Source of the DNA: Mobiluncus sp963511525
GTDB lineage: Bacteria > Actinomycetota > Actinomycetes > Actinomycetales > Actinomycetaceae
Length of the DNA stretch: 64,000 bases
NCBI RefSeq assembly: GCF_963511525.1
Contig: NZ_CAUPIY010000005.1
Coordinates: 62,001-126,000, forward strand
Direction: 5' to 3'
The notes beneath the pieces were generated by a model. It had not been told where the DNA came from and made no database searches. It was given only the letters and a program-made list of their open reading frames with translations. The position numbers were made by a program, and so were the translations under genes. Each line of letters opens with the position of its first letter. The first letter of the stretch is position 1. Positions 14,645 through 24,482 of the stretch are shown one piece after another.

Positions 14645-16422
14645 ACGTTTCGAAAGACTCGACTCGACAGGAGCCCGATGTGAGTATTTCCGTCGCCGCA
14701 CTAATCCGCCCGGCCAAGGGCGCGATGGTCCTTTCCGCAGTCCTCACAGCCTTAGGCGCTATCGTCACGCTGGTGCCGTTCGTCGCCTTACACAACATGG
14801 CCGCGATCTGGCTTGACGGGCAGGTGCGCACCGGCTGGACCGGAAAGCCGTGGGTTTGGGCCGTGATAGCGGTGCTTTCGCTGTTCGTGGGCCAATTGCT
14901 CTACCTGTTTGGATTGGGTGTCACCCACGAGGCAGAAGCCAAGCTCCGACATCGGTTGCGCGGCAATGTGGTCCAAGCGCTGGGCAGTTTGCCCTTGGGT
15001 AGGGTCTCGCAGGTGCCGCACGGGGCCATCCGCAAGATGGTGTGTGACGATACCGCAGCCATCCATACTCTCGTTGCGCATGTTCCCGGTGATGTCACCA
15101 ACGCCGTGGTCTCGATGGTCGTAGGCCTCGGGTATCTCGTGTGGGTCGATTGGCGACTGGCGCTCGCGCTCTTTGGAACGTGGGCCGTAGCGATCATGAT
15201 CATCGTCAGCACGACCATGCGCGGCTATAGCGATATCACCAAGCGATTCGGACATGCCCAGACCGCACTGGCCGCAGCCACCGTCGAAATGCTTGAGGGC
15301 ATTAAGGAGATCAAGAATTTCCAGGCCACCGATGCGACCCGAACGCGCTTTAACGCCGCCCGCCAGCAATTTTCTGCCATCTCCTTCGACTGGGTTCGTC
15401 GCTCCGGCAGAGCGATTAGTCTGCTCGGTTCGCTACTGCGTCCAGCCACGGTCTTCGTCACGGTCGCGTTACTGGCGGCGCTATTCGTCGCGCAGGATTG
15501 GAGCACGCTGTCGGCGACGCTGCCATTCTTCCTGATCGCTCCCGGCATCCCGGAGGGGTTCACGGTGCTAGTCGGTCTGATGCAGCATATCTATGAGTCG
15601 CAGCTGGCGGCTCGCACCACGGCAGAGCTGCTTTCCGAGAAACCCATGCCCGAAGGCAGCCGCACCCAAGAAGAGGGCCCAAACCCCGGCCAAGTTGAGG
15701 TCTGTGAGGTTTCCTTCTCCTACGAGCCTGACGTGCCCGTTGTGCACGGTGTCTCCTTTACGGCTGAGCCCGGAACGGTCACGGCTCTGGTGGGCCCGTC
15801 GGGCGGAGGGAAGTCCACACTGGCCCGGCTGATTGCGCGCTTTTACGACGTCAATGATGGCGTGGTACGCATCAGCGGTGTGGATGTGCGCGAGGCGAGT
15901 TTTTCGTGGCTACTTTCCCGCGTCGCGATCGTCCTACAGGACGTAACGTTGTCGAACGATTCGGTCCATACCAATATCGCGCTGTCGAAACCGTCGGCAA
16001 CGCGCGCCGAGGTCGAGGCAGCAGCCCGTGCGGCATGCATCCACGATCGCATTATGCGTCTGCCCGAGGGGTATGACACCGTGCTTGGCGAGGTTGGTGG
16101 CTTCCTCTCGGGCGGTGAGCGGCAACGCATCACCCTGGCGCGAGCATACTTGCAGGATGCGCCGATCTTGATTCTCGACGAGGCCACCGCGCAAGCAGAC
16201 CCCCAGTCGGAGCGTGCGATCCACGAAGCGCTCAGCACCTTGGCATCCGGGCGCACGGTGATCATCATCGCGCATCGACTCGCCACCATCCGAGACGCCG
16301 ACCAGATCCTCGTGATTGAGGACGGCCACATCACTCAGCGTGGTAGGCACGAGGACTTGGTCAACCAAGCGGGGACCTATAGCGAGATGTGGCGGGCCCA
16401 AGAACTCCATTACATGGCCTAA
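14641..16422 (+). CDS. IrtA-like ABC half-transporter (permease-ATPase)
   Basis: Encodes 593 residues from ATG 14641 (ATGA overlap with the ECF fusion); longer in-frame starts would overlap the previous gene heavily. An exporter-fold membrane domain fills residues 1-about 330. The ATPase has Walker A GPSGGGKST, signature 'FLSGGERQRI' and Walker B ILILDEATAQAD with a conserved AHRL switch. Together with the next gene it forms a heterodimer of the IrtAB type, an exporter-fold family that imports siderophores in mycobacteria. Pairing with an ECF module resembles the siaDE/siaFGH arrangement of streptococcal haem loci. Substrate is inferred. Confidence 0.8.
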   Translation: MNVSKDSTRQEPDVSISVAALIRPAKGAMVLSAVLTALGAIVTLVPFVALHNMAAIWLDGQVRTGWTGKPWVWAVIAVLSLFVGQLLYLFGLGVTHEAEAKLRHRLRGNVVQALGSLPLGRVSQVPHGAIRKMVCDDTAAIHTLVAHVPGDVTNAVVSMVVGLGYLVWVDWRLALALFGTWAVAIMIIVSTTMRGYSDITKRFGHAQTALAAATVEMLEGIKEIKNFQATDATRTRFNAARQQFSAISFDWVRRSGRAISLLGSLLRPATVFVTVALLAALFVAQDWSTLSATLPFFLIAPGIPEGFTVLVGLMQHIYESQLAARTTAELLSEKPMPEGSRTQEEGPNPGQVEVCEVSFSYEPDVPVVHGVSFTAEPGTVTALVGPSGGGKSTLARLIARFYDVNDGVVRISGVDVREASFSWLLSRVAIVLQDVTLSNDSVHTNIALSKPSATRAEVEAAARAACIHDRIMRLPEGYDTVLGEVGGFLSGGERQRITLARAYLQDAPILILDEATAQADPQSERAIHEALSTLASGRTVIIIAHRLATIRDADQILVIEDGHITQRGRHEDLVNQAGTYSEMWRAQELHYMA

Positions 16423-16436
16423 GGAGAGACACGCTC

Positions 16437-18179
16437 ATGTGGAAACTAATGATCAGGGTCGTCAACAGGGCCGAGTTGCGTACGTTGGTGGGCTGGTTCG
16501 CCTTCTCCGCTGTCCTACAAGGCATCACACTGGCGTTGATGATCCCCTTCCTTCGGGCATTATTCTCCCGCTCTGAAACCCTTGGCACCTGGCTCGTCGT
16601 CGTTGCCATCCTCGGCGCGATCACGGTGACGGTCGACACCTTCGCGATGTACCGCTCCTATCGGATCAGCGTCTATGAAGTATGCGATACCTTAATTGAT
16701 CGCGTAGCAGATCATGTCTTGCAGCTGCCGCTTGGGTGGTTTAATGCCAAACGCGAAGCGGACGTGGCTAATGCGACATCCAAGGAGATCAACACCCTGT
16801 CGCATCTGGCATCAATGGTGATCCCGAACCTGTGCAACGCCTTCATCGTGCCGTTGGTGATGCTCGTTGCCACCGCATTCATTGAGTGGCCGTTAGCTGT
16901 GGTCATGGCAGTGTCGATCTTGCCGTTTATTCTCACGTGGCGGAAAATGTCGGCGGCAACAACCAGAGCCAATGACATGGAAGACCGTACCTCGGCCGCC
17001 GCAGCCGGCCGGTTGATTGAGTTCGCCAGGCTACAACCGGTGCTTCGAGCCACGGGTGCCGCGACGTCGTGGGACCCCGTACAAGAGACTCTGCAAGCCG
17101 ACTCTGAGGCGACGTTGGCCGGGCTTCGGATCAAGGGCCGACCTGCCCAAGGATTCAACCTCATCGCTAACGTGACTTTCGCGGTGGTGCTCGCCTTGGG
17201 GCTGTCGTTCGTGACCGGAGCGCGTCTGGACCCGATTGCGTATCTGGTGATCGCGGCGGTCAGTGCGCGCATGCTGCTGCCGCTCACAAAAGCCGCGCTC
17301 TACGCATCTGAGGTCGATAACGCCGCAGTGGCGTTGCGCCAGATGGGAATAATCCTTGATGCCGCGCCACTTGCCGAACCTGATTCCGAGCAGGCACGGG
17401 AACCGCGTGGGACGTCGATTGAATTCCGAGGAGTGTCGTTTTCCTACGAGTCAGGCCGGCCTGTCCTAGACGATGTCTCGCTCACCGCCCCGCAGGGAGC
17501 AGTCACCGCACTAGTGGGGCCGTCAGGGGCCGGGAAGTCGACGATCTTGCGTCTCACCGCAAGGTTTTGGGATGTCGACGCCGGTAGCGTGACCATCGGC
17601 GGGGTGGACGTGCGCGAGATTCCAACCACGCGGATCATGGAGCTGACCTCGATGGTGTTCCAGGACACCTACCTGTTTGACACCACGATCCGGGAGAATC
17701 TGCGGATTGCCCGTCCCAATGCGACGGACGCCGAGTTGGAAGAGGCAGCTCGCAAGGCGAGACTTGATCGGGTGATTGAGGCGCTGCCTCACGGTTGGGA
17801 TACCGAAGTGGGGCCTGCCGGGCAGAGCCTGTCTGGAGGTGAGCGCCAACGAGTGGCAATCGCTCGGGCATTCATCAAGGATGCTCCGATACTGCTGCTC
17901 GACGAGATTACCTCGGCGCTGGACGGCGAGAATGAATCGGCGATTAGCGACGTCATCAGTCAACTATCTGAGGGCCGCACTGTGATCGTGGTAGCGCACA
18001 GACTATCCACCATAGATAGCGCCGATCAGGTGGTCTTCCTCGAACCCTTAGCGGACGGTGCTATCGTCGCCGAAACCGGCACGCCTAAGGAATTGTCTAG
18101 TCGGCCCGGACGGTTCCACGATTTCGTGGCTGCCGCCGATGCGTCGTCTCGTTGGCAGCTGAGACACACCTCAGATTAG
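16437..18179 (+). CDS. IrtB-like ABC half-transporter (permease-ATPase)
   Basis: Encodes 580 residues from ATG 16437 with AAGGAGAG upstream, 14 bp after the IrtA-like gene. The membrane domain spans about 1-310. The ATPase shows Walker A GPSGAGKST, 'SLSGGERQRVAIARA', LLLDEITSALD and AHRLST. The Ile in LLLDEITSALD is characteristic of the IrtB/YbtQ-like branch. It is the last gene of the iron-regulated operon. No lipoprotein-binding protein is present, so the ligand may reach these permeases directly or through a protein encoded elsewhere. Confidence 0.8.
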   Translation: MWKLMIRVVNRAELRTLVGWFAFSAVLQGITLALMIPFLRALFSRSETLGTWLVVVAILGAITVTVDTFAMYRSYRISVYEVCDTLIDRVADHVLQLPLGWFNAKREADVANATSKEINTLSHLASMVIPNLCNAFIVPLVMLVATAFIEWPLAVVMAVSILPFILTWRKMSAATTRANDMEDRTSAAAAGRLIEFARLQPVLRATGAATSWDPVQETLQADSEATLAGLRIKGRPAQGFNLIANVTFAVVLALGLSFVTGARLDPIAYLVIAAVSARMLLPLTKAALYASEVDNAAVALRQMGIILDAAPLAEPDSEQAREPRGTSIEFRGVSFSYESGRPVLDDVSLTAPQGAVTALVGPSGAGKSTILRLTARFWDVDAGSVTIGGVDVREIPTTRIMELTSMVFQDTYLFDTTIRENLRIARPNATDAELEEAARKARLDRVIEALPHGWDTEVGPAGQSLSGGERQRVAIARAFIKDAPILLLDEITSALDGENESAISDVISQLSEGRTVIVVAHRLSTIDSADQVVFLEPLADGAIVAETGTPKELSSRPGRFHDFVAAADASSRWQLRHTSD

Positions 18180-18339
18180 CGGACGCGGTCCCGGTGCCAG
18201 GCGCCAAGCCCTAAACCCACAGCTCGAATCGGAGTACCTCGACACGTTTGGCACACGTGGTGCTGTCGCGAACATGGCGCTAGTGGGATCATGTGCGAAC
18301 AGCATCTCGCTGATGAGCGAGGGCGCTACTAATCACCAA

Positions 18340-19733
18340 GGGAGTTGAGTCCCTCATAGTGGTGTAGCGGGGTGGTCGTGCTGGACAGCAGGGCGGTCAC
18401 AGCGTGATCCTCGAGTTTCGTCCCCTACAACTCACTCGCGAAAGGCCACACGATGACCGCTACCCATATTGTCGACCCTGCCGGGCTGCTTGGCGAACTG
18501 CTTGCTGAGGCGTCACCTGTTGCAGACTGTGATCAACGAGTTGCTGTCTGCGGATGCTGATGCGGTTGCAGGTGCCGAGTACGGCCGCCCAGATCCTGAC
18601 CGACGGGCCCAGCGCAACGGCTACCGCCACCGGCCTCTCGATACCCGTGTTGAGACCTTGGACATCGCGGTCCCGAAACTACGCCAGGGCACCTATTTCC
18701 CTGAGTGGCTGCTGGAGCGTCGCAAGCGCGCCGAGTCCGCATTGATCACTGTTGTTGCCGACTGCTATCTCGCTGGAGTCAGTACTCGCCGGATGGACAA
18801 GTTGGTCAAGACGTTGGGAATCGACCGGCTGTCGAAGTCCCAGGTCTCTCGCATGGCCGCCGAGTTGGACGAGCACGTCGCCGAGTTTCGACACCGCCCA
18901 CTAGGCGATGCTGGGCCGTTCACGTTCGTGACCGCCGACGCGTTGACGATGAAAGTTCGCGAGGGAGGTCGTGTGGTCAACGCGGTCGTCATGCTCGCGA
19001 CCGGGGTCAACGCCGACGGGCATCGCGAAGTCTTAGGGATGCGGGTCGCCACGAGCGAGACCGGCCCGGCCTGGAACGAGTTGTTCGCCGATCCGGTCGC
19101 CCGAGGACTGTCCGGGGTCTGGCTGGTCACCTCCGACGCCCACCAAGGCATCGTGGAAGCGATCGCGGCGAACCTGCCCGGTGCCGTCTGGCAGCGTTGC
19201 CGCACTCACTACGCCGCGAACCTGATGAGCATCACTCCCAAGAGCTTGTGGCCGGCGGTCAAGGCCATGCTCCACTCCGTCTATGACCAGCCTGACGCCG
19301 ATGCTGTTCACGCCCAGTTCGACCGGCTACTGGACTACACCGCCGAGAAACTCCCCGACGTCGCAGACCACCTCGATGCCGCCCGCGCTGACATTCTCGC
19401 GTTCACCAGCTTCCCGACCGAGGTCTGGCAGCAGATCTGGTCGAACAACCCCACCGAACGGCTGAACCGCGAGATCCGGCGCCGCACCGATGCGGTTGGG
19501 ATCTTCCCAAACCGGGAAGCGATTGTCCGGCTCGTCGGCGCCGTCCTGGCCGAGCAAACCGATGAATGGGCAGAAGGCCGCCGCTACCTCGGCCTGGAAG
19601 TCCTCGCCAAGAGCCGCCTCAACCTGATCACCACACCCACAACCACGACCGATGCCGACATGCCCGCACTCGCAGGCTAAAACCCCAAACGAGAGGAAAA
19701 CACCGTTACACCACTACAAGGGACTTGACCCCC
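18340..19733 (+). mobile_element. IS256-family insertion sequence, IS1081/IS1249-like
   Basis: Imperfect terminal inverted repeats of about 31 bp bound the element: 18340-18370 on the left and 19703-19733 on the right. They share the blocks AGTCCCT and TAGTGGTGTA. Length near 1.39 kb and the single transposase fit the IS256 family. The flanking 8-mers (ATCACCAA and AACTTGCT) differ, so there is no target duplication. The element has therefore probably been joined to new DNA by recombination rather than sitting where it first inserted. Confidence 0.8.
18453..19680 (+). pseudogene. IS256-family transposase, frameshifted near the N-terminus
   Basis: ATG 18453 begins MTATHIVDPAGLLGELLAEA, the expected N-terminus, then breaks; the rest is in the next frame, starting at RHLLQTVINELL. 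Related transposases have a few residues (like PDLLR) at the break. The lost bases are consistent with a 17-bp deletion between two GCGTCACCTG copies. Everything downstream is intact: 'FTFVTADALTMKVREGG', 'TSDAHQGIVEAI' and 'IWSNNPTERLNREIRRRTD' carry the DDE Asp, Asp and Glu. A TTG at 18469 could restart translation in the long frame but would give an abnormal N-terminus. Confidence 0.75.
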
Positions 19734-20056
19734 AACTTGCTAAAAGCTTTGTAGTTGACTAGGAGTGCAGATGGTCGTCGGCCCACCTGCAAGAACGAAT
19801 AGCAAGCGGTATCGTCTACAGGTAGTGGTGCTACCCGCATCATTTGTCGAGACCCCGCGTCTATTCTTGCGCGCAAGATCCCGACTGGTTCACCCCCTCT
19901 ACGGACGCCAGCCGGGTAGCGACGTGCCAGATACTCAGCGGTACAGCAGGCTAATCTCCAAACGTCCGCGGCAGCCGGAAATCCCAGTTCATCGCCGGTA
20001 TCGAAGCTGTTCGATGGCCCTGCTCCGCACTGGGGTCTTGTATCCAACGTAACCGG
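19734..20056. other. junction DNA between IS element and truncated methyltransferase
   Basis: No recognisable gene. A minus-strand frame of 113 codons exists but its product (Cys- and Arg-rich, without known motifs) is unconvincing. The plus frame of the methyltransferase is open back to 19955, but the upstream peptide does not resemble the family. The region is probably foreign sequence fused to the broken gene. Confidence 0.35.
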
Positions 20057-21883
20057 TTGTGCGATCCTGCTTGTGGTTGCGGAAACTTCCTAATTGTCGC
20101 CTACCGCGAGCTGCGAGCCCTGGAGCTGGATATTATCAAGCGTCGCCGCGAACTGGACCTGGCCGATGCGACCACCACCGGATTCCAATCTTCGTTCACC
20201 GCTGTGGGCTTGGAAAGTAGCAAAAAGGGTGCCGAGCAAACCAGCATCCGTATGTCTAACTTTGCCGGAATCGAGATTGAAGAATGGCCGGCCACCATTG
20301 CCTCCATCGCCATGCTATTGGTGGACCACCAAGCCAACCAGCGCATGGCCGAAGCACTGGGCGAAGAATCCATCGTGCGCCTGCCCATTGACAACAACAA
20401 CCGGCCCCACATTTTAAACAAAAACGCGCTGACCACCGACTGGAACAGCGTCATTCCGGCCGAAAAATGCAGCTACATCGTCGGCAACCCGCCGTTTGTA
20501 GGAGCACGTAACCAGTCTAAACAGCAAAAATCTGAGGTGCTGGCGGTATTTAACGGAGCAAAAAATGCGGGCAACATCGACTATGTCGCTGCCTGGTTTA
20601 TAAAAGCCAGCAAGTACTTGGAGGATCATAAAATTCGTTGCGCCTTCGTGGCTACAAACAGCATTTGCCAAGGCGAACAGGTAGCTAATATCTGGAAACC
20701 CCTGCATGACTTGGGGATTCGGATTGACTTCGCGCACGACACATTCCGTTGGAGCAGCGAGGCCAAGGAGATCGCCCACGTGTTTTGTGTCATCGTGGGG
20801 TTTTCCAAGCAGGGCGGACCAAAGCGCTTATTCCATCACGCAACGCCAGATTCACCCGCTATCGAGCAAACTCCCAAACAGCTCAATGCTTACCTAGCTG
20901 ATGCCCCGGACGTTTTCGTGTATTCACGCAATAGGCCGTTGAGTGATGTTCCCCCGATTGGTATCGGTAATAAGCCAATTGATGATGGCAATTATTTGTT
21001 TACGCCTGACGAAATGGCGGAATTCCTCAAGCAAGAACCCCAGGCAAAGCCGTATTTTCATCCGTGGATGGGCTCTCAAGAGTTCATTAAAGGAAATCGA
21101 CGTTTCGTGCTCTACCTTGGGTCAGTGCCACCCGCAAAGCTCAAACACATGCCCCTTTCCCTAGCCCGGGCAAAGGCTGTACGAGAATACCGTCTCGATT
21201 CCGAGAGTGAGCCAACACGGAAAATCGCCGATATACCCACACATTTTCATGTGGAAAACATGCCGAAAGGTCACTCGATACTAATCCCCGAGGTATCCTC
21301 CGAACGCCGCAAATACATTCCCATGGGCTTTATCGGTCCAGATACTCTTTGCTCCAATCTTGTGCGTCTGATTCCTGATGCTTCCCTATATATGTTCGGC
21401 ATCCTGCAATCAGCCACGCATAACGCTTGGATGCGTGTGGTGGGAGGGCGATTAAAGAGCGATTACCGCTATTCCGGTGGTGTGGTCTACAACACTTTCG
21501 TTTGGCCCGAGCCTACCGAGGCACAGAGACAGACCATTGAAACCTGCGCCCAAGCGGTCTTGGACGCGCGGCAACTCTACCAGTTCCCCGGAACCGGCTC
21601 CGAGGAACCTTGTGCGCAGGAAACTCCGGCAGCATCCCTGGCGGATCTCTACGATCCGGATCACGCCACGCACTATCCAGAACTCATCGCGGCACATGAG
21701 CGCTTGGACCGAGCCGTAGAATCAGCATATGGGCTGGAACTGACCGGCCTTGACGACACCGAGCGGGAACAGAAAATCATCGCGCACCTTTTCCGCCTAT
21801 ACCAACAGGCCACGGCCAAGGAGAGCGGGGAGTCTATTGAAAGTAAAAATAAAGCTAGTAAATCGCGACAAGAAACCACATAA
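20057..21883 (+). pseudogene. MmeI-like DNA methyltransferase, 5' truncated
   Basis: Encodes 608 residues from a weak TTG. It opens directly at AdoMet motif I (CDPACGCGNFLIVAYREL), then has motif IV NPPF ('SYIVGNPPFVGARNQSK'), the central methylase core and the C-terminal target-recognition domain with 'GGRLKSDYRYSGGVVYNTF'. Complete members of this family carry a further 250-300 N-terminal residues, including a PD-(D/E)XK nuclease in the MmeI-type enzymes. Those are missing and the reading frame upstream is unrelated. It is therefore probably inactive as a restriction enzyme and perhaps as a methylase. The break lies only 0.3 kb from the IS. Confidence 0.75.
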
Positions 21884-21953
21884 CGACGCAAAACGGAAAG
21901 CCCAAGTAAGAATACCAGAGCCACGATCGACGACGAGATGGACATGAAGAGGT

Positions 21954-22085
21954 TTGAAATACATTACGGCGATTGACGCCGATTACGACTGGGCGCAGAC
22001 GAAGGAAGCGGATAAGGAAATGCTGGTTGAGACAATGCTGTATGAGGAGTTTAGCGGCGACGGAGATGAGGAAGATTCCGATTAG
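21954..22085 (+). CDS. possible small acidic protein
   Basis: Encodes 43 residues from TTG 21954: it reads 'YITAIDADYDWAQTKEADKE', then ends in a run of acidic residues (GDGDEEDSD). The stop lies 17 bp before the AlbA_2 gene. No alternative start is in frame, and the purine-rich AAGAGG lies too close to the TTG, so it may be a remnant. The strongly acidic composition is the only hint of a real protein. Confidence 0.3.
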   Translation: MKYITAIDADYDWAQTKEADKEMLVETMLYEEFSGDGDEEDSD

Positions 22086-22102
22086 GGAGTGGAGAAAAAC
22101 AT

Positions 22103-23563
22103 ATGGATACGTGGGAACCACGGGTTGACGTGGAAATGGTTCAGGTATTGCGTGGACAGGGTGAGTACGAGCATCTGGATTACAAAAGAGAAATTGATTT
22201 CTCCAACAAAAAAGCCACGTTGGAATTTGTGAAAGACGTTGTGGCAATGGCCAATTCTCATCCAGGTGGTCACATAGTTGTCGGTGTTGAGAGTAATGGA
22301 AATTGGCCCAAGGAGCCCATTTTCATTGACCCCGCCCAGTTCGACAGTGCAAAACTGCTTGACAAGGTCTCTGGTTACTTTGAAGCTCCCATAGAAATTC
22401 GCAGTCAAGTCCATCGGCTTAAGGGCAGGGATGTAGCCATTATTGCAGTGCAGGCGAAGGAGCCGTACTTACCGATTCCCATTAGCAAGCAAGGAAGTTA
22501 CCAAAGCGAAAATGGGAAGACGGAAACCGTGTTACATGAAGGCGAGATTTATACAAGGGAGGGGTCAAAGAACGTTAGGGTACGCTATGCGCACTGGGCT
22601 GCTCTGTTAGACCGGCACGACGAAATGGTACGGGAGAACACAAGAAAAGATATTGATGCCATTATTTCCATGCTTGCAAGTAGCAAAGGTCTGAACACGA
22701 AGTCAGGCGTTTCGATCCCTCTGGATGTGAATCTTCCCTTGTCTGCCTTGGCAGACGCGTTGTCAGCGAATTTCAGAGAACGAGATTTAGGCGCAATCAA
22801 TTTGTTCCTTGCGCAATTGAAGAATTCGGCAGCTTCAGAGGAAAAGATTGTACCCATCACGCTTATTGCCGTTCAGGCGTTGGTGTACCAACAGGATGAG
22901 CTATTCAGCAGCGTTATTGATTCGCTTCACGAGCTGTACGTATCTAGTCAAGACGCGCAGAATAAGTTGGACGTAATTGTGTCCATCTACATCATTGGCG
23001 CCTCGGTCGTGCGGTTCAAGAGGTGGGAACTGCTGAGAGGCTTGGTTCTTGGGCGCGCTGAGGACAAGCGTAATTACCATTCTTGGATTCGTGAAGGGCA
23101 AGTAAAGGCTTCAAGGAGTAACCTGTTCCCCGCCAAGGCAACCGGCTTGATGATAAACCTGGCACATGGTCTTTGCGCCAATGTGCCTGAGCTAAGACCC
23201 GACGTAAAGGGAGAACTACCGACGGACGAAATCCCCTTAGACGATGTTTTGCTCAACTCTTTATGCTGGTTTGACTTCGCCCAAGTCATTATCCAAAACG
23301 TGGAACAAACACAGAGCTTTGATGCCGGATACCCAGCGTGTGGGGCTTTTAACGAAGAACGCGTTGACCCGTTCATGTTTTCCTTCATTTCGAACGAAAA
23401 GATGCGCCACGAAATTACTGGCATAGAAGATGAAAAGCAAATTCAGGATGCAGTTGAAAGTGCATACCGGCTTGCAAAGAGAGCCGCCGACACCGTGGGA
23501 AACTGGTGGCCAACTCCTCACTACCGGATTGAAGAATACCTTGGGATTGATTTGGGCTGGTGA
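22103..23563 (+). CDS. AlbA_2 (Schlafen-type) domain protein
   Basis: Encodes 486 residues, preceded by GGGAGTGGAG. The N-terminal 140 residues form an AlbA_2 domain: 'GEYEHLDYKREIDFSNKKA', then 'FVKDVVAMANSHPGGHIVVG' and a Gly-rich 'KQGSYQSENGKTETVLHEGE'. AlbA_2 domains bind nucleic acid or nucleotides and occur in Schlafen-like RNases, transcription regulators and defence proteins. Residues 170-486 are helical and unrecognised, with no membrane span. Base composition is AT-richer than the flanking core genes, supporting recent acquisition. Function unknown; a defence or regulatory role fits the setting. Confidence 0.7.
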   Translation: MDTWEPRVDVEMVQVLRGQGEYEHLDYKREIDFSNKKATLEFVKDVVAMANSHPGGHIVVGVESNGNWPKEPIFIDPAQFDSAKLLDKVSGYFEAPIEIRSQVHRLKGRDVAIIAVQAKEPYLPIPISKQGSYQSENGKTETVLHEGEIYTREGSKNVRVRYAHWAALLDRHDEMVRENTRKDIDAIISMLASSKGLNTKSGVSIPLDVNLPLSALADALSANFRERDLGAINLFLAQLKNSAASEEKIVPITLIAVQALVYQQDELFSSVIDSLHELYVSSQDAQNKLDVIVSIYIIGASVVRFKRWELLRGLVLGRAEDKRNYHSWIREGQVKASRSNLFPAKATGLMINLAHGLCANVPELRPDVKGELPTDEIPLDDVLLNSLCWFDFAQVIIQNVEQTQSFDAGYPACGAFNEERVDPFMFSFISNEKMRHEITGIEDEKQIQDAVESAYRLAKRAADTVGNWWPTPHYRIEEYLGIDLGW

Positions 23564-23605
23564 TAGTACCTTAATCTTGATCGATGTTTTTTTAGGAGTA
23601 AGAAT

Positions 23606-23791
23606 TTGACAGTTAAAGTGCCGGGAGACGTTGCCGCTTGGATGCTGGATACGGAGGATAAGCAAGCGGAATGGGACGGTCTTGAGAAGCGCGGCAAAGA
23701 AATCGTGCTTGCACGAGCCGTGGAACTGCACTTGGAAGACGGGGCAAACGAGCCGGTAGAGATTTTCGGAATGGTGACGATGGGCGCGTAG
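23606..23791 (+). CDS. small hypothetical protein
   Basis: Encodes 61 residues from TTG 23606 with TAGGAG at a proper distance (23593-23598). The sequence 'TVKVPGDVAAWMLDTEDKQA' then an amphipathic helix (KRGKEIVLARAVELHLED) looks like a compact helical protein with an antitoxin-like size and charge. It follows the AlbA_2 gene by 42 bp on the same strand and may be co-transcribed. No family recognised. Confidence 0.5.
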   Translation: MTVKVPGDVAAWMLDTEDKQAEWDGLEKRGKEIVLARAVELHLEDGANEPVEIFGMVTMGA

Positions 23792-23815
23792 CAGCTGTGC
23801 GACGACATCGGCCCA

Positions 23816-24442
23816 CTATTTCGTCTTTGACAAACGTTCAGCTATACGCAGCTCGCGCTTATCCCAATCTCCCGCCCAGCCTTTACGGCGTGCCTCACGA
23901 ATCACGTTCAAAGCCTCGTCGTAACGTCTTTCTTTCTCCAGTACTATCGCCATGCGTTTATACCCGTGATGTTCGGGCAACACGACACTCTCACGCTTAA
24001 ACGCGGCTCGCGCCTTACCTTCCATTTCAATCTGTAACTGGGCGCATTGCAGCCATCGCCCCGTATACGCTGTATCATCGCGCAACGTATAGAAAAAGTC
24101 GCACATTCTGCCTAACGCGAAATGCTGCGCTAAAACTAGTCGTGATTTTTTTACTGGCTCCGTCACGTCCCGCATTTCCCACGCCAAATCCGCTATGTTT
24201 ACAGCCAACGCCTTTTCGTCCGCCTCTGTTTTGTGTAGCCAGCTTGCCAGCGTCATCAGGAAACCTGCAGGTGTGTCGTGCGATTGCTTCCCTAACTGCC
24301 CCTCAACCAACACATGCCCGCCAAACGTGCCGACGTACGTAGGGTTGTAGTTTGTGAGTAGCAGGGTTCGCTCCCTATCCGTGAGCGTCATCCACCATCG
24401 CGTAAGCCCGTATTGAGCAATCTCCCCTCCGACTATGTTCAT
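23816..24442 (-). CDS. hypothetical protein with TPR-like C-terminus
   Basis: Encodes 208 residues from ATG 24442, chosen because GGAG lies 8 nt upstream; the frame is open further but the added residues are of low quality. Mostly helical. The end ('HHGYKRMAIVLEKERRYDEA' then ALNVIREARRKGW) resembles a single TPR hairpin. A Trp- and Gly-rich N-terminus (YGLTRWW...YVGTFGGHVLVEG) is not recognised. It is convergent with the 61-residue gene and downstream of the PIN/AbrB pair on the same strand. Confidence 0.55.
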   Translation of the reverse strand: MNIVGGEIAQYGLTRWWMTLTDRERTLLLTNYNPTYVGTFGGHVLVEGQLGKQSHDTPAGFLMTLASWLHKTEADEKALAVNIADLAWEMRDVTEPVKKSRLVLAQHFALGRMCDFFYTLRDDTAYTGRWLQCAQLQIEMEGKARAAFKRESVVLPEHHGYKRMAIVLEKERRYDEALNVIREARRKGWAGDWDKRELRIAERLSKTK

Positions 24443-24482
24443 TATCTGCTCCAATCTTTCCCTGCAATTGTGTAACTTTTCC

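Noticed and set aside
18300..19760. Target-site duplication of the IS element
   Set aside because: The 8-9 bp on each side differ, so no duplication can be claimed.
19706..20047. Minus-strand 113-codon frame next to the IS element
   Set aside because: No recognisable motif, no convincing ribosome binding site, Cys/Arg-rich composition and overlap with the IS end; likely chance.
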